A DNA stretch of 64,000 nt from Archangium violaceum (GTDB taxonomy: Bacteria; Myxococcota; Myxococcia; Myxococcales; Myxococcaceae): contig NZ_CP069396.1 in assembly GCF_016887565.1 (NCBI RefSeq), positions 5,190,001-5,254,000 on the forward strand, written 5' to 3'. The notes under the pieces were generated by a model, which saw only the letters and a program-made list of their open reading frames with translations, did not search any database and was not told the DNA's origin. Positions 39,633-54,800 of this stretch are shown piece after piece. Both the position numbers and the translations under genes were made by a program. The stretch's first letter is position 1; every line of letters begins with the position of its first letter.

Positions 39633-40769
39633 ATGAACCCGCGCTGGCGTGTCCTGCCCCTCCTCGTCCTCCTCGCCGCCGGTTGTGAGGACCGCCCCTC
39701 GCCTCCCGGGCCCAAAGAGCAGGCCGAGGGCTATTACATCAAGGGCACCTCCGAGTACCTCCAGGGTCAGTTCGACGCGGCCATCCTCTCCTTCAACACC
39801 ATGAAGGAGCTCTCCCCGGAGGATCCCCGCCTGCCCGCCGCCTACGGCGAGGTCTACCTCTCCATGGGCCGCTTCAACGACGCCGCCGCCCAGTTCGAGC
39901 TCGCCCTCAAGCGCGACCCCAAGCGCTCCACCAACTGGAGCCGCATGGGCTTCATCCACGCCCAGCTCGGCCGCCTCGACGAGGCCGAGAGCGCCCTGCG
40001 CAAGGCCCTCGCCCTCTATCCCCGCGACTACAACGCCCTCGAGCAGCTCGCGGAGATCCACCTCAAGCGCGGCGACAAGGACTCCGCCGTGAGGCACTTC
40101 GCCCTCGCCGCCGAGCACTGCCCCGAGGCCAGCAAGGCTCCCCTCGTGCTGCGCGCCGTCGAGGTCCTCACCAACGACGGGCGTCACTCCGATGCCCTCG
40201 CCGTGCTCGGGGACTGGGTGGGCAAGGGCGTGCGTTCTCCCGAGCTGCTCTCCGCGCTCGGTGATGAGCAGGTCCGCGCCGGTCAGCTCGTCCCCGCCGC
40301 GGCCTCCTATCGCGAGGCCGCCAGCAACTCGCCCAAGGATCCCACCCTGTGGGAGCTCGTCGGGGAGATCTACACGAAGCTCGACAAGCCCGCCGATGCC
40401 CTCGCCGCCTACCGCGAGTCCCTCCGCGTGAAGGACCGCGCCATCGTCCATGTGGCCATCGCTCGTCTTCAGCTGGCTCGCAACGAGCGCCAGGCCGCCG
40501 AGGAGGAGCTGGGCAAGGCCCTCGAGGCTGTCTCGGGCTCCGATGTCCGTGAGCTCACCGAGCTGTCCGACCTGCTCTCCACCTTCGGGCGCAAGCCGGA
40601 TGCGCTGCGCATCCTCATCAACCTCAGCGCCGAGCCGGACCACTCCAAGGACCTGAACCTGCAGCTGCGCACCGCGGGACTAGCCCGCGAGCTCAAGGAC
40701 GAGGCCACTGTCCGCACGGTGTGTGACCGCATCGCGAACAGCGGGGTGAAGCTCAAGAAGTGCCCTTGA
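39633..40769 (+). CDS. TPR-repeat lipoprotein
   Basis: This 378-residue protein starts MNPRWRVLPLLVLLAAGC, a lipoprotein signal. The mature part contains about nine TPR-like repeats (YYIKGTSEYLQGQFDAAILS, AYGEVYLSMGRFNDAAAQFE, NWSRMGFIHAQLGRLDEAES are the first). TPR lipoproteins serve as scaffolds for envelope assemblies such as BAM or pilus secretin systems. It follows the barrel gene in the same direction. The specific partner is not known. Confidence 0.82.
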   Translation: MNPRWRVLPLLVLLAAGCEDRPSPPGPKEQAEGYYIKGTSEYLQGQFDAAILSFNTMKELSPEDPRLPAAYGEVYLSMGRFNDAAAQFELALKRDPKRSTNWSRMGFIHAQLGRLDEAESALRKALALYPRDYNALEQLAEIHLKRGDKDSAVRHFALAAEHCPEASKAPLVLRAVEVLTNDGRHSDALAVLGDWVGKGVRSPELLSALGDEQVRAGQLVPAAASYREAASNSPKDPTLWELVGEIYTKLDKPADALAAYRESLRVKDRAIVHVAIARLQLARNERQAAEEELGKALEAVSGSDVRELTELSDLLSTFGRKPDALRILINLSAEPDHSKDLNLQLRTAGLARELKDEATVRTVCDRIANSGVKLKKCP

Positions 40770-40810
40770 AAGCAGGGGGCCACGGGGTTTGACCCCCGGA
40801 GGCCCCTATA

Positions 40811-40844
40811 CCCTCACCCCGGCCCTCTCCCAGAGGGAGAGGGG
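40811..40844. repeat. REP-like palindrome, copy 2
   Basis: Same sequence as 18553-18591, again between two convergent genes (TPR lipoprotein and lexA). It probably ends transcription from both sides. Confidence 0.8.
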
Positions 40845-40845
40845 G

Positions 40846-41508
40846 TCAGATCTTCCCGCCGGGCAGCTTGCGGTACACGCCTACCACCTGGCCCAGGATC
40901 ATCGTCGAGCGGAACTCCGCCTTGCTCACGTAGATGGGCTGCATCGTGGCGTTCGCCGGCTGGAACCGGATTCGCTCTCCCTCCGGGTAGTAGCGCTTCA
41001 CCGTGGCCTCGTCCTCGATGAGCGCCACCACGATGTCTCCGGCCTGCGCCTGCGGCGTCTTCCGCACGAAGAGGTAGTCCCCGTCGAAGATGCCGTCGTC
41101 GATCATCGAGTTGCCCTTCACCCGGAGTGCGAAGACCTCGCGCCCCTGGCCGCCCAGCAGGAAGCTGTCGATGCGGACCGAGTCCTCCACGTTCTCCTGA
41201 GCCAGCAGGGGAGCGCCCGCCGCTACCTTGCCCAGCAGCGGTACCTCCACCATCCCCGACTCCTTCCTCACCCCCAGACCCAGCAGCAGCCTCGCCCGCT
41301 TGGTCGGCACCAGCGAGCGGCTCTGCTGCTCGCCCCGGTTGAGGTACCCCTTGCGCTCGAGTGCCTTGAGGTGATCGTTCACCCCGTTGGTCGAGCGGAT
41401 ATCCATCTCCTCGCCAATCTCCCGGATCGTCGGAGGGAAGCCCCTCGACTCCGTCTCCTTGACGATGAAGGCCAGGATTTCCCGCTGGCGTTCCGTCAGC
41501 TCTTCCAT
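40846..41508 (-). CDS. lexA: LexA SOS repressor
   Basis: This 220-residue protein has an N-terminal winged helix-turn-helix ([31 protein letters not shown]) and a C-terminal self-cleaving serine protease domain. The cleavage site is Ala97-Gly98 in KVAAGAPLL; the catalytic dyad is Ser134 (GNSMIDDG) and Lys171 (EATVKRYY). RecA filaments trigger autocleavage and SOS induction. I chose the start at 41508, the canonical N-terminus. A LexA box lies upstream, so the gene is autoregulated. Confidence 0.96.
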   Translation of the reverse strand: MEELTERQREILAFIVKETESRGFPPTIREIGEEMDIRSTNGVNDHLKALERKGYLNRGEQQSRSLVPTKRARLLLGLGVRKESGMVEVPLLGKVAAGAPLLAQENVEDSVRIDSFLLGGQGREVFALRVKGNSMIDDGIFDGDYLFVRKTPQAQAGDIVVALIEDEATVKRYYPEGERIRFQPANATMQPIYVSKAEFRSTMILGQVVGVYRKLPGGKI

Positions 41509-41571
41509 GCCTCGCTCCCTCGTCTGGTGGGCAACCCACCGGCGCAACAGGCTTTCAGTACCGTCATGCTC

Positions 41572-41588
41572 CCTGAACATACGTATAG
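41572..41588. promoter_or_regulatory. LexA box (Myxococcus type)
   Basis: Read on the minus strand the 17-mer is CTATACGTATGTTCAGG. It fits the M. xanthus LexA-box consensus CTRHAMRYBYGTTCAGS at 16 of 17 positions. It is 64 bases upstream of lexA and also upstream of the divergent hybrid kinase gene. Confidence 0.8.
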
Positions 41589-41690
41589 AGTCAATTCGTT
41601 CAAGGCTGAGCACGCACAATCCGTGTGGGTCCGCCGTGGCCCAACAGACCCTGGGGTCTCCTCCCGTCTGCGCGTAGACTTCCGGACATC

Positions 41691-46891
<5,201 letters not shown>

Positions 46892-46903
46892 TTTCCAGGC
46901 CCC

Positions 46904-47887
46904 ATGGACGCCCCCCGCTCCCCCCGGCGCACCGTTCGCTTCCTGATCGCGCTCGCCGCCATCCTGGCGGCGCTGCCCCTGGGCTATTTCCTCTTCCTCC
47001 ACGAGCCTCCTCCGGCCGCCGCTCCTCCGCCCGCGCCCGTCGTGGAGCGGGAGGCTCCGCCGCCCCAACAGCGGCCCCCGGAGGCGCAGCGCGTGCTGAA
47101 GCTGGAGGAGATCCACGGCACGGTGGAGGTGCGCCGCGGCAATGGGGAGTGGCACGCGGTCCGCCCCGGCGAGTCCCTGCACCCCTCGGACGCGGTGCGC
47201 ACCCTAGAGGGCTCCTACGCGGTGCTCGTCAACGGCGAGACGGTGGAGGTCCGCATGGAGGCCGGCACCGAGGTGTCCATCGAGGCGCTCACCGACACCC
47301 TCTCCCGCCTCATGCTCGCCAACGGTATGACGACGACCCGCGTCAAGCCCGGCACCCGGCAGACCTTCGAGGTGCGGGCCGCCGGCAGTGACGCCGTGGC
47401 CCGGACCGAGGGCGGTCGCTTCACCATGAGCAACAACGGCGCGGGCACCGTCGCCGTGGGCACCCAGGAGGGCGAGGTCGCCTTCATCGGCCAGGGCAAG
47501 GTCGTCATCGTCCGCGCCGGTCAGCAGTCCATCGTCCGCCCCGGCCGCGGGCCCTCGGATCCCACCCCCATCCCCACCAGCCTCCTGCTCAAGATGAACT
47601 GGCCCGCCCGCCCCACGCTCACCAGGCGCCAGATGGTCGTCTCCGGGCAGACCGAGCCCGGCAGCCATGTGGACGTCGAGGGACGCATCATCCCCACGGA
47701 CGAAGAGGGTCGCTTCTCCCAGACCGTCCCCCTCGGGGAGGGTCGCAACACCGTGCGGGTCCACGCCCGCTCCGTGGGGGGCCTGCGCCAGGAGCTGAAA
47801 CACGAGCTGAACGTGGATACGACCCCTCCCAGCCGGGTCACCGTCGACCCGGGGATGTGGAATGACCCACGTCCGGACAGCCAATGA
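46904..47887 (+). CDS. FecR-domain membrane-anchored protein
   Basis: This 327-residue protein has one N-terminal hydrophobic segment (FLIALAAILAALPLGYFLFL) and a proline-rich linker, then a FecR-type domain (EIHGTVEVRRGNGEWHAVRP, GESLHPSDAVRTLEGSYAVL, IVRAGQQSIVRPG). The C-terminal part (WPARPTLTRRQMVVSGQTEP and after) looks like an Ig-like or carboxypeptidase-regulatory beta domain. FecR-like domains in myxobacteria are often surface or signalling modules without a sigma factor nearby; none is seen here. It starts 12 bases after the kinase gene and may be in its operon. Confidence 0.8.
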   Translation: MDAPRSPRRTVRFLIALAAILAALPLGYFLFLHEPPPAAAPPPAPVVEREAPPPQQRPPEAQRVLKLEEIHGTVEVRRGNGEWHAVRPGESLHPSDAVRTLEGSYAVLVNGETVEVRMEAGTEVSIEALTDTLSRLMLANGMTTTRVKPGTRQTFEVRAAGSDAVARTEGGRFTMSNNGAGTVAVGTQEGEVAFIGQGKVVIVRAGQQSIVRPGRGPSDPTPIPTSLLLKMNWPARPTLTRRQMVVSGQTEPGSHVDVEGRIIPTDEEGRFSQTVPLGEGRNTVRVHARSVGGLRQELKHELNVDTTPPSRVTVDPGMWNDPRPDSQ

Positions 47888-47971
47888 TAGCAGGCTGACA
47901 GACGAGCGGCGGGGCAACGGGTGGCCGGGCCCGCGAATTGCACGGTCTCAGGTGCTGAGAGTCGTCCTTGT

Positions 47972-48047
47972 ACAAGGGCAATCCCGGGCGAAAGCCCAGG
48001 TGCGCAAAGCCGTGGGGCCCGAGGGATGGCCGGCCATGGCTGCCGTG
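47972..48047 (+). promoter_or_regulatory. Probable c-di-GMP-I (GEMM) riboswitch
   Basis: The conserved order of the GEMM-I aptamer is visible. AAGGGCAAT is followed by a hairpin with arms GGGC/GCCC and a GAAA tetraloop (47986-47997), then GCGCAAAGCC, then a second helix region with GGATGGCC and GGCTGCC. The G in the AGGG block expected to contact c-di-GMP is kept, which favours c-di-GMP over cGAMP. It is about 100 bases upstream of the next gene. A hairpin with arms CGGGAA.ACCC/GGGT.TTCCCG (about 48087-48121) could be the expression platform. Confidence 0.75.
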
Positions 48048-48147
48048 GGAGGTGGCGCGGGTTGGCGCCTGGGGGGCTGAGCTCGGGAAAACCCTTTGTC
48101 GTGAGGATGGGTCTTCCCGCCCGAAGTACCACCGGAGGTCAGCCACG

Positions 48148-49887
48148 ATGCTGCGGACGCCCATCCTGCTTGTGTGCCTGCTGCCCGCGCTGGCCCTTGG
48201 CCAGACCGTCGGGGCGCCGTTGCACGGCAAATCGCTGGTCATCGACAACGGACCTGGAGACCAGACGGACCCCCACGTGAGCGGTCCGGTGGTGGCCTAC
48301 ACGCAGCGGCTGAGCATCAGCAGCAGTGAGATCCGCTACCGCGACGTCCTCACGGGCCAGGCTGGGGTGATCCCCAACGAGGGAGGATTCGACTCCAGCG
48401 CCGACGTCAGCGGAGACACGGTGGTCTTCACCCGCACCACCGGCGGCAACCGCGTCTACCGCTTCAATGTTCGCAAGGGGGAGACGGCGGAGGAGCTCGC
48501 CCCCCGCACGGGAGCGGACCGGCGCGCCGTCGCCATCGGCAAGCAGACGGTGGCGTGGCAGGAGCTGGGCTACACCGCTGGCTCCAGGCCGGCGGAGATC
48601 TTCGCCTACCGCATGGACTCGCCGGCGGCGCTCACCCTGCTGACGGATGACCTGCGCCTGGACAGGACGCCCGCCGTCAGCGCGGATGGGTCGGCGGTGG
48701 TCTGGGTGAAGTGCGCCACCAGCAGCGACGGGTGCGACGTCTGGTCGGCTCGCGCGGTCGAGGGGGGCTACGAGGTCACTCAGCTCACGGGGACGGAGGG
48801 CGAGGAGTCCACGCCCGACAGCAACGGCGAGGTGGCGGTGTACGCCATCTCGCGCACCGTCAATGGTGTGTTGGAGTCGGACATCGCCTGGCAGCCGGTG
48901 GGGGGCGGCCAGGCCCGGGTCCTCCCGCTGCCGGGAACGGACTCCAACCCCAACATCAGCGGCCCGCTGATCGCCTTCGAGCAGAAGGATTCCTCCGGCA
49001 CGACCTCCAATGTCGACGTCATGCTGTACGACCTGCGCACGCAGACGTACTACCGCCTCACCGACACGCCGGAGAGCGAGACGCTCAGCGACATCAGCGT
49101 GGAGCCGGGGGGTCTGGTGCGCGTGGTGTGGGCGGTGCGGCAGGACGGCGAGCTCAACGTCTACGCCTACGTATTCCGCCTGCCGACGGACTGCGCGTCG
49201 ACACCGACCATCGAGAATCCGGCCGCCGTGTGCTCCCTGCCCGGGGCCCGGCCGCTGCTGGGCACCCTTCAGGTGACCCGACCCTCGGGGGCCTCGGAAG
49301 TGGTCTCCCTCCAGCTCGAGGCCCGGGGCACCGGCGTGCTGTGCGTGGACAACGGCTACAAGGGGACGCCGGCCACCGCGGGCTGGGTGTGGCTCGGCCC
49401 GGGGCTGCACGTGGGACCCGAGTCCTTCGGGCTCGAGGTGCCGGGCGTGGCCAAGGCGGTGCCGCTGCAGGGCGGCTTCAAGCTGTCCGCCCGGGCCGAT
49501 GGCGTGACCGGCAGTGCCTTCCAGGTGCGCGTCTACGGTGAGCCGTCGTGCGATGTCGGGCTGGGGGACGATTCGACCAAGGAGGGGGGGGAGCTGCGCT
49601 ACGGCCAGCTCGTGCCCTCCGTGCCCCTGGGCTCCGGTGGGGCGAAGGGACGTCTGCCGCGCACCTTCGTGCCGAGCGGGTACGAGGGGCTGGCGAAGGC
49701 GTCGGGCAGTGGCTCCGGCACGGGCGGCTCGGGGCTGGTGGAGGGCGGCGAGGCTCCGCTGAAGCCGTTCCCGGGCTGTGGCGTGGGGGGCGGCCCGGTG
49801 TCCCTGCTGGGCGTGTGGCTGCTGGCCGCGGTGTCGTTCCGTGACAGGACCGCCCGGACTCGGGCCCGTGCCACCGGGCGTCGATAG
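48148..49887 (+). CDS. Secreted beta-propeller-like protein with MYXO-CTERM-type tail
   Basis: This 579-residue protein starts MLRTPILLVCLLPALALGQT (signal peptide). Residues 25-350 contain repeated blades of the TolB/WD40-like type (VSGPVVAYTQRL, VSGDTVVFTR, ISGPLIAFEQKDSSG), and a beta-rich region follows. The C-terminus has a Gly/Ser linker, then PGCGVGG, a hydrophobic stretch and a run of Arg. This is the layout of a MYXO-CTERM sorting signal, where Cys is lipid-modified for surface display. The gene lies under the predicted c-di-GMP riboswitch and starts a group of four surface genes. Confidence 0.75.
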   Translation: MLRTPILLVCLLPALALGQTVGAPLHGKSLVIDNGPGDQTDPHVSGPVVAYTQRLSISSSEIRYRDVLTGQAGVIPNEGGFDSSADVSGDTVVFTRTTGGNRVYRFNVRKGETAEELAPRTGADRRAVAIGKQTVAWQELGYTAGSRPAEIFAYRMDSPAALTLLTDDLRLDRTPAVSADGSAVVWVKCATSSDGCDVWSARAVEGGYEVTQLTGTEGEESTPDSNGEVAVYAISRTVNGVLESDIAWQPVGGGQARVLPLPGTDSNPNISGPLIAFEQKDSSGTTSNVDVMLYDLRTQTYYRLTDTPESETLSDISVEPGGLVRVVWAVRQDGELNVYAYVFRLPTDCASTPTIENPAAVCSLPGARPLLGTLQVTRPSGASEVVSLQLEARGTGVLCVDNGYKGTPATAGWVWLGPGLHVGPESFGLEVPGVAKAVPLQGGFKLSARADGVTGSAFQVRVYGEPSCDVGLGDDSTKEGGELRYGQLVPSVPLGSGGAKGRLPRTFVPSGYEGLAKASGSGSGTGGSGLVEGGEAPLKPFPGCGVGGGPVSLLGVWLLAAVSFRDRTARTRARATGRR

Positions 49888-49940
49888 AATTTCGGGCACG
49901 GCATGCTCGCTGGTAATTTACCGACCCTCTGAACCTCCTA

Positions 49941-51854
49941 TTGCCAGCGCTGCTGCTGGTCGCCACCGCGGCCTCGGCGGACACGCTTGACATCCTGGGC
50001 CCCTCCGCGGCCGTGCCACCCGAGGGCTTCTCCATCGCCCTGGTGCGCCGGGATGCCACCGGTGTGCCCGTGTCCGCGGAGGGGCTCTCCGTGTCCGCGA
50101 GCGGGGCTCGGCTCACCCCCGGGCCCGAGCAGCCGCCGTTGCGCACGTTCCTGGTCATCCCCGAGCCGGGCGCGCGGGAGGTGCGGGTCAGCGCCGCGGG
50201 AGCGGGGCTCGGGGCCGAGGCCCGGTACGTGCTGGGGCCGCCGGTCACCCAGGTGTCGCTCGAGTTGGATCCTCCCGCGCCGGTGAAGGGGCGGGACAAG
50301 GAGGCTCGGCTCACGGTGCGGATGCTCGGCGCGGACGGCTCGCCGGAAGACTCCGGGGCGCCCCCCGTGTTGCGGGCCAACGTGGGCCGGGTGGAGGGGC
50401 TCGCGCGTACCGGGCCCGGTACCTGGCGGGCCCGCTATGTGCTGCCGGACACGCGCTACCCGGAGGTGGCCATCCTGGTGGCCCTCTCGGCGTGGCCCCA
50501 CCCGCAGTCCATCCATGGGGCCTACGGCAAGGTGCTGGTGCCGCTGGCCACCTCGGTGGAATTGCCGGGCCGTACCGAGCCGAACGCGCAGCTCTCCGTC
50601 ACCATCGCCGGCGCGACCTTCGGGCCGGTGAAGGCGGCACCGGACGGGCGTTTCCGGGTTCCCGTCATCGTTCCCCCCGGCCACCGCTTCGGCCAGGCGC
50701 GCGCGGTGGACGCGGCGGGCAACGTGCGGCGCTCGCGGATGGATCTGGCGCTGCCTGCCACCGACGGGCTGGCGTGCGTGCTCAACCCGCAGCGGCTCCC
50801 GGCGGATGGTGTCTCCCGGGCTCGCATGCTGTGCGCCACCAGTGATGCCTTCGGCCAGCCGGTGCTGGATGCGCGGGTGTCGGCCACGGCCCGTCATGGT
50901 GCTTTGCGCGGCCCCACGCGCGCCGAGGGCGGTCTGTTCGAGTGGATCTACACCGCTCCGAAGATGCAGCCCTCGGAGCCGGATCGCTTGGTGGCCCAGT
51001 GGCCGGAGCGCGGGGCCAGCTCGCGCGAGGAGCTGTCGCTGCAACTCGTGCAGGGGCCCGTGGCGAGCGTCTCCCTGTCCCTGCCCGAGCCGATGGTGCA
51101 CCTGGGCTCGACGGTGGCCGTCACCCTCACCGCGCGGGACGCCCTGGGCCAGCCGAGGCCCGGGGCCCTGGCGGAGGTGGAGTCGTCGGTGGGCACGTTC
51201 GGCCCGGTGCGCGAGGAGGCTCCGGGGGTCCTCACCAGCACCTGGACACTGCCGCCCGAGGGCCCGTCGGGTGAGACGGTGGTGAGAGCGGGGGCGTATG
51301 GCCCCGCCGGCACGGAACCGGCGCGCTTGAGCATCTGGGTGCAGCGGAGCGAGCTGTACGTGGGCGTGACGGACCTGGTGGGCCTGCCGGTACCGGCGCA
51401 AACCTTGCGCGTGGGCGACGAGGAGTGGGTGACGGGGGCGGGAGGCGCGGTGGCGATCGGTTCCTTTCGCCCGGGCCGGGTGGAGGTGGTGCATGGCCAG
51501 TGGCCCGGCCTGCGGCAGACGGTCTACGTGGTGGCCGAGGGCGGGCCGGTGTTCCCGCTGGGGCGGGCGCTCGCACCGGCCACGGCGGAGCGGGCGGTGC
51601 GACTGGCGCCCTCCGTGCCGGTGAACGTGCGGCTGAAGGTGGAGGGCTCGCGCGTCACGTTCTGGGTGGAGGACGCCTCGGGCCGGCTGCTGGAGGGGCG
51701 GAAGGTCCACATCGCGCTGTCCGCGGGCGAGCGGAGTGAGGTGGCGGAGAAGGAGGGCCGCGGCAGCTTCGTCGTGAAGCATGAGGGGCCGGTGAGCGTG
51801 TCCGTGGCGGACGTGGCCACCGGCGTCACCGCGCTCGCCGAGGTGCGGCCGTGA
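49941..51854 (+). CDS. Secreted Ig-like repeat protein
   Basis: This 637-residue protein starts at TTG (PALLLVATAASADTLD), a short signal peptide. It consists of several beta-sandwich segments of the bacterial Ig/invasin type (VTQVSLELDPPAPVKGRDKE, LNPQRLPADGVSRARMLC, VASVSLSLPEPMVHLGSTVA, then VTLTARDALGQPRPGALAEV). No transmembrane anchor or enzyme motif is seen. The next gene starts at GTG 51851, overlapping its stop, so the product probably functions together with the large barrel protein, perhaps as an exposed adhesin or assembly factor. Confidence 0.7.
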   Translation: MPALLLVATAASADTLDILGPSAAVPPEGFSIALVRRDATGVPVSAEGLSVSASGARLTPGPEQPPLRTFLVIPEPGAREVRVSAAGAGLGAEARYVLGPPVTQVSLELDPPAPVKGRDKEARLTVRMLGADGSPEDSGAPPVLRANVGRVEGLARTGPGTWRARYVLPDTRYPEVAILVALSAWPHPQSIHGAYGKVLVPLATSVELPGRTEPNAQLSVTIAGATFGPVKAAPDGRFRVPVIVPPGHRFGQARAVDAAGNVRRSRMDLALPATDGLACVLNPQRLPADGVSRARMLCATSDAFGQPVLDARVSATARHGALRGPTRAEGGLFEWIYTAPKMQPSEPDRLVAQWPERGASSREELSLQLVQGPVASVSLSLPEPMVHLGSTVAVTLTARDALGQPRPGALAEVESSVGTFGPVREEAPGVLTSTWTLPPEGPSGETVVRAGAYGPAGTEPARLSIWVQRSELYVGVTDLVGLPVPAQTLRVGDEEWVTGAGGAVAIGSFRPGRVEVVHGQWPGLRQTVYVVAEGGPVFPLGRALAPATAERAVRLAPSVPVNVRLKVEGSRVTFWVEDASGRLLEGRKVHIALSAGERSEVAEKEGRGSFVVKHEGPVSVSVADVATGVTALAEVRP

Positions 51855-54800
51855 AGGCGGCCGGGTGGGGGGTGTGCCTGCTGCTGCTGCTGCTCCCGGA
51901 CATCGCGCGGGCGCAGCTGGCGCGGGTGGAGCCACCGGAGCTGGGCGCGGCCATCGTCGGACGCGTGTGCCGGGACCTGGACGGGGATGGGCGCTGCGCT
52001 CCCGAGGAGCCGGGGCTGCCCGACGTCCGGTTGGTGCTGGCCACCGGCCGCGAGGTGCGCACGGACGCCCGGGGCCGCTACCACTTCGCGGAGGTGGACG
52101 CGCGCGGTCCCGACGTGACGGGCGGCGTGCACCTGCGGCCGGGCCGGCAACGGCTGCGGTTGGATGCGCGGACGCTGCCTCCGGACAGCGAGGCCGCTCC
52201 CGAGGCCGTCACGGTGGAGGTGCCCTGGGCCGCCATGGTGCTCCAGGACTTCGCGGTGCGCACGAAGGCCGAGCCCACCACTCCGCTGTCACGCTCCTAT
52301 GAGGTGTCGCCCCCCTCGGCGGCGGTGGTCCCGGGCGGAGTGGACTTCCTCGTGGCCGGGAAGGCCTCGCCGGGGGACGTGGTGACGGTGGGGAGCATTC
52401 CGGCGGAGGTGGACGCGGAGGGTTCCTGGCGCGTGCGCGTCCGGCTCGAGCCCGGGGAGAACGTGCTGCCCATCTCCGCCCTCGGGACCGGGAACACCCT
52501 GCGCCTCTTCCGCCAGCGCATCGACGTGGTGTCGCGCGAAGGGAGCCTGCTCGTCATCCCCCGCGAGCCCGAGCCCGTGGGAGCGTTCCGGTTGCCGGGC
52601 GAGCGTGGGAAGCCCGTGGCCAGCGGCACCTCCTCGCTGCTCGCCGAGTTCCCCGCGGGCACGCGCATCCGCGCGCCCCGGGGCGAGGTGACGGTGGGGC
52701 CGGAGGGGACCGCGCTGGTGCCGCTGGTGCTCGTGCCGATCCACAACCCGGTGGACCTGGTGGTGCTGCGTCCCGGCGAGCCGGCGCGGACGGTGATGCT
52801 GACGTTGCTGGCGGAGCCGCGGCCTTTCGCGGTGGGCCTGCTGGACGTGGAGGCCACGCTGTCGCCCGTCACCGGGGACTTCCGGCTGCGAGGGCGGGGC
52901 GCTGCCCATGGCGAGGCACGCCTGGGCCCCTTCTCCCTGACCGGCGAGCTGGACTTGCGAGACACCGACGTGGACACCCTGCGCGAGCGGCCGCTGGCGG
53001 ACTGGCTGCGTGTCCGCCTTCCCCGGTTGGATCGGGCGCCGGATCCGGATCTGGCCATTCCCGAGTGGGGGGACACGTCCGTGGGCCTCACGCCGAACCC
53101 CGCCGAGAGCCGCCTGCGGCTGGAGGTGCGCCATGAGAAGTTCGGCCGGGTGGGTCTGGGGACGTACCGGGCGCTGGAGGCGGAAGGGGAGGTGGGCCGC
53201 TACCACCGGCCGTTGTTCGGTCCCTTCGCGGAGCTGGCCGCGAATCTGGGGCAGCTGCGCGCGGGAGTGAATGCCTTCGCCGGAGGGCTGGCGGATCCCA
53301 CGCGGTCGCTCTCCGCCGTGCCCGCGTACGAGGAGCTGCGCACCACGGGCGGCAGCCTCTACTACCTGGGCTCGGGGTCGGTGGCGGAGGGCTCGGAGCT
53401 GCTGCGCGTGGAGCTGCGCGACGGCGTCACCGGCCTGCCGTTCGCCGAGCGGCACCTGGTGCGAGGCAGGGACTACGACATCGACTACACGGCGGGCCGC
53501 ATCCTGCTCGCGCGCCCGCTGTCCCTCATCGCCGGACAGGCGCTGCTGCGCACGGATCCCCTGACGGCGGCACCGGAGCCCGTCCTCTGCGCGCAGTACG
53601 CCGTGCTGACGGTGGCCTCCCCGACCGACACCGCCGGAGGCGAGGCCTGGGCGGAGTGGGGGCGCAACCGGGTGTCCCTGTCCGCCGTGCGCGAGCAGCG
53701 CGAGGGGCGCCCCTACGTGCTCCTCTCCGGGCACGCGTTCGCCAGGCTGGGCGGCTATTCGCTGTGGGCCGAGGTGGCCCGGAGCCAGGGCTCGGCGGTG
53801 CTGCCGGAGCTGTTCGGGGTGTCGGACGACGGAGGCCTCACCTGGCTCCGGCCGGACGAGGAGTGGGCACCGCAGGGAGGAGATGCCCTGGGGCTGCGCC
53901 TGCGCGGGCCGGGACTCTTCGGCAGGGGCGGCGTGGACGCGGCCTTCCGCCGGCGCACGGCGGGCTACTCCGATGGAACGCACACGGACACCCGGTCCTT
54001 CCGTCAGCTCTCCCTGCGCGCGGTGCAGCCGCTGGGCGCCTTGCACCTGAAGCTGCTGGCGGATGACCGGCTCTCGGCGGATCCGCGGTGGCCCTTCGCG
54101 GATGTGTCGCTGGGGGCGCGCACGCTGGGCGTGGGTGTGGACTACGAGAGGGGGGAGTGGGGCGTGGGCGTGGAGCTGCGTGACGCCAGCCTGCGGGCCC
54201 GCGACGCGACCGGCGAGGGTCCATTGCTCGAGGGAGGAAGGACGTCGGCGGGGATCCACGGGCACTACTCGGTGAACGAGTGGCTGCGCGTGTCGGCCGG
54301 CCACCGGCAGGCGCTGGTGCTGCGCGGCGAGGGCCCGGGCCGGGTGGATGACTCCTTCACCTCGGCGGGCGTGGACGTGGGGGTGCGTAACGATGCCATG
54401 GTGGGCGTGCGCGGCGGCTGGGGACCCGAGCTGGGACCGCTGGCCTGGGTGCAGGGCACGTGGCGCCGGGGCGAGGACGTCTACTACGGCAGCTACTCGG
54501 TGGACGTGGATGGGCCGGACTTCGGCGCCGGCCGCGCGGTGAGCGGGGCGCACACGGACCTGTCGCACGGGACGAGCCTCTTCGTGGAGGATGTTGCCGC
54601 GCATGACGCCACCGCGGTGCGTCTGGCGAGGGCGGTGGGCTTTCGGCAGACCCTCTTCGGCGCGCTGAACGTGAGCGCGCGCTACGAGCGGGGTGTGCGC
54701 TCTCCCCTGGACGTGCCGGACCCGCTGCGGCGCGACGTGGCGAGCCTCTCCGGGCAGCTCGTCCTGGAGCGCTTCCGGGCCGACGGGCGCGTGGAGCTGG

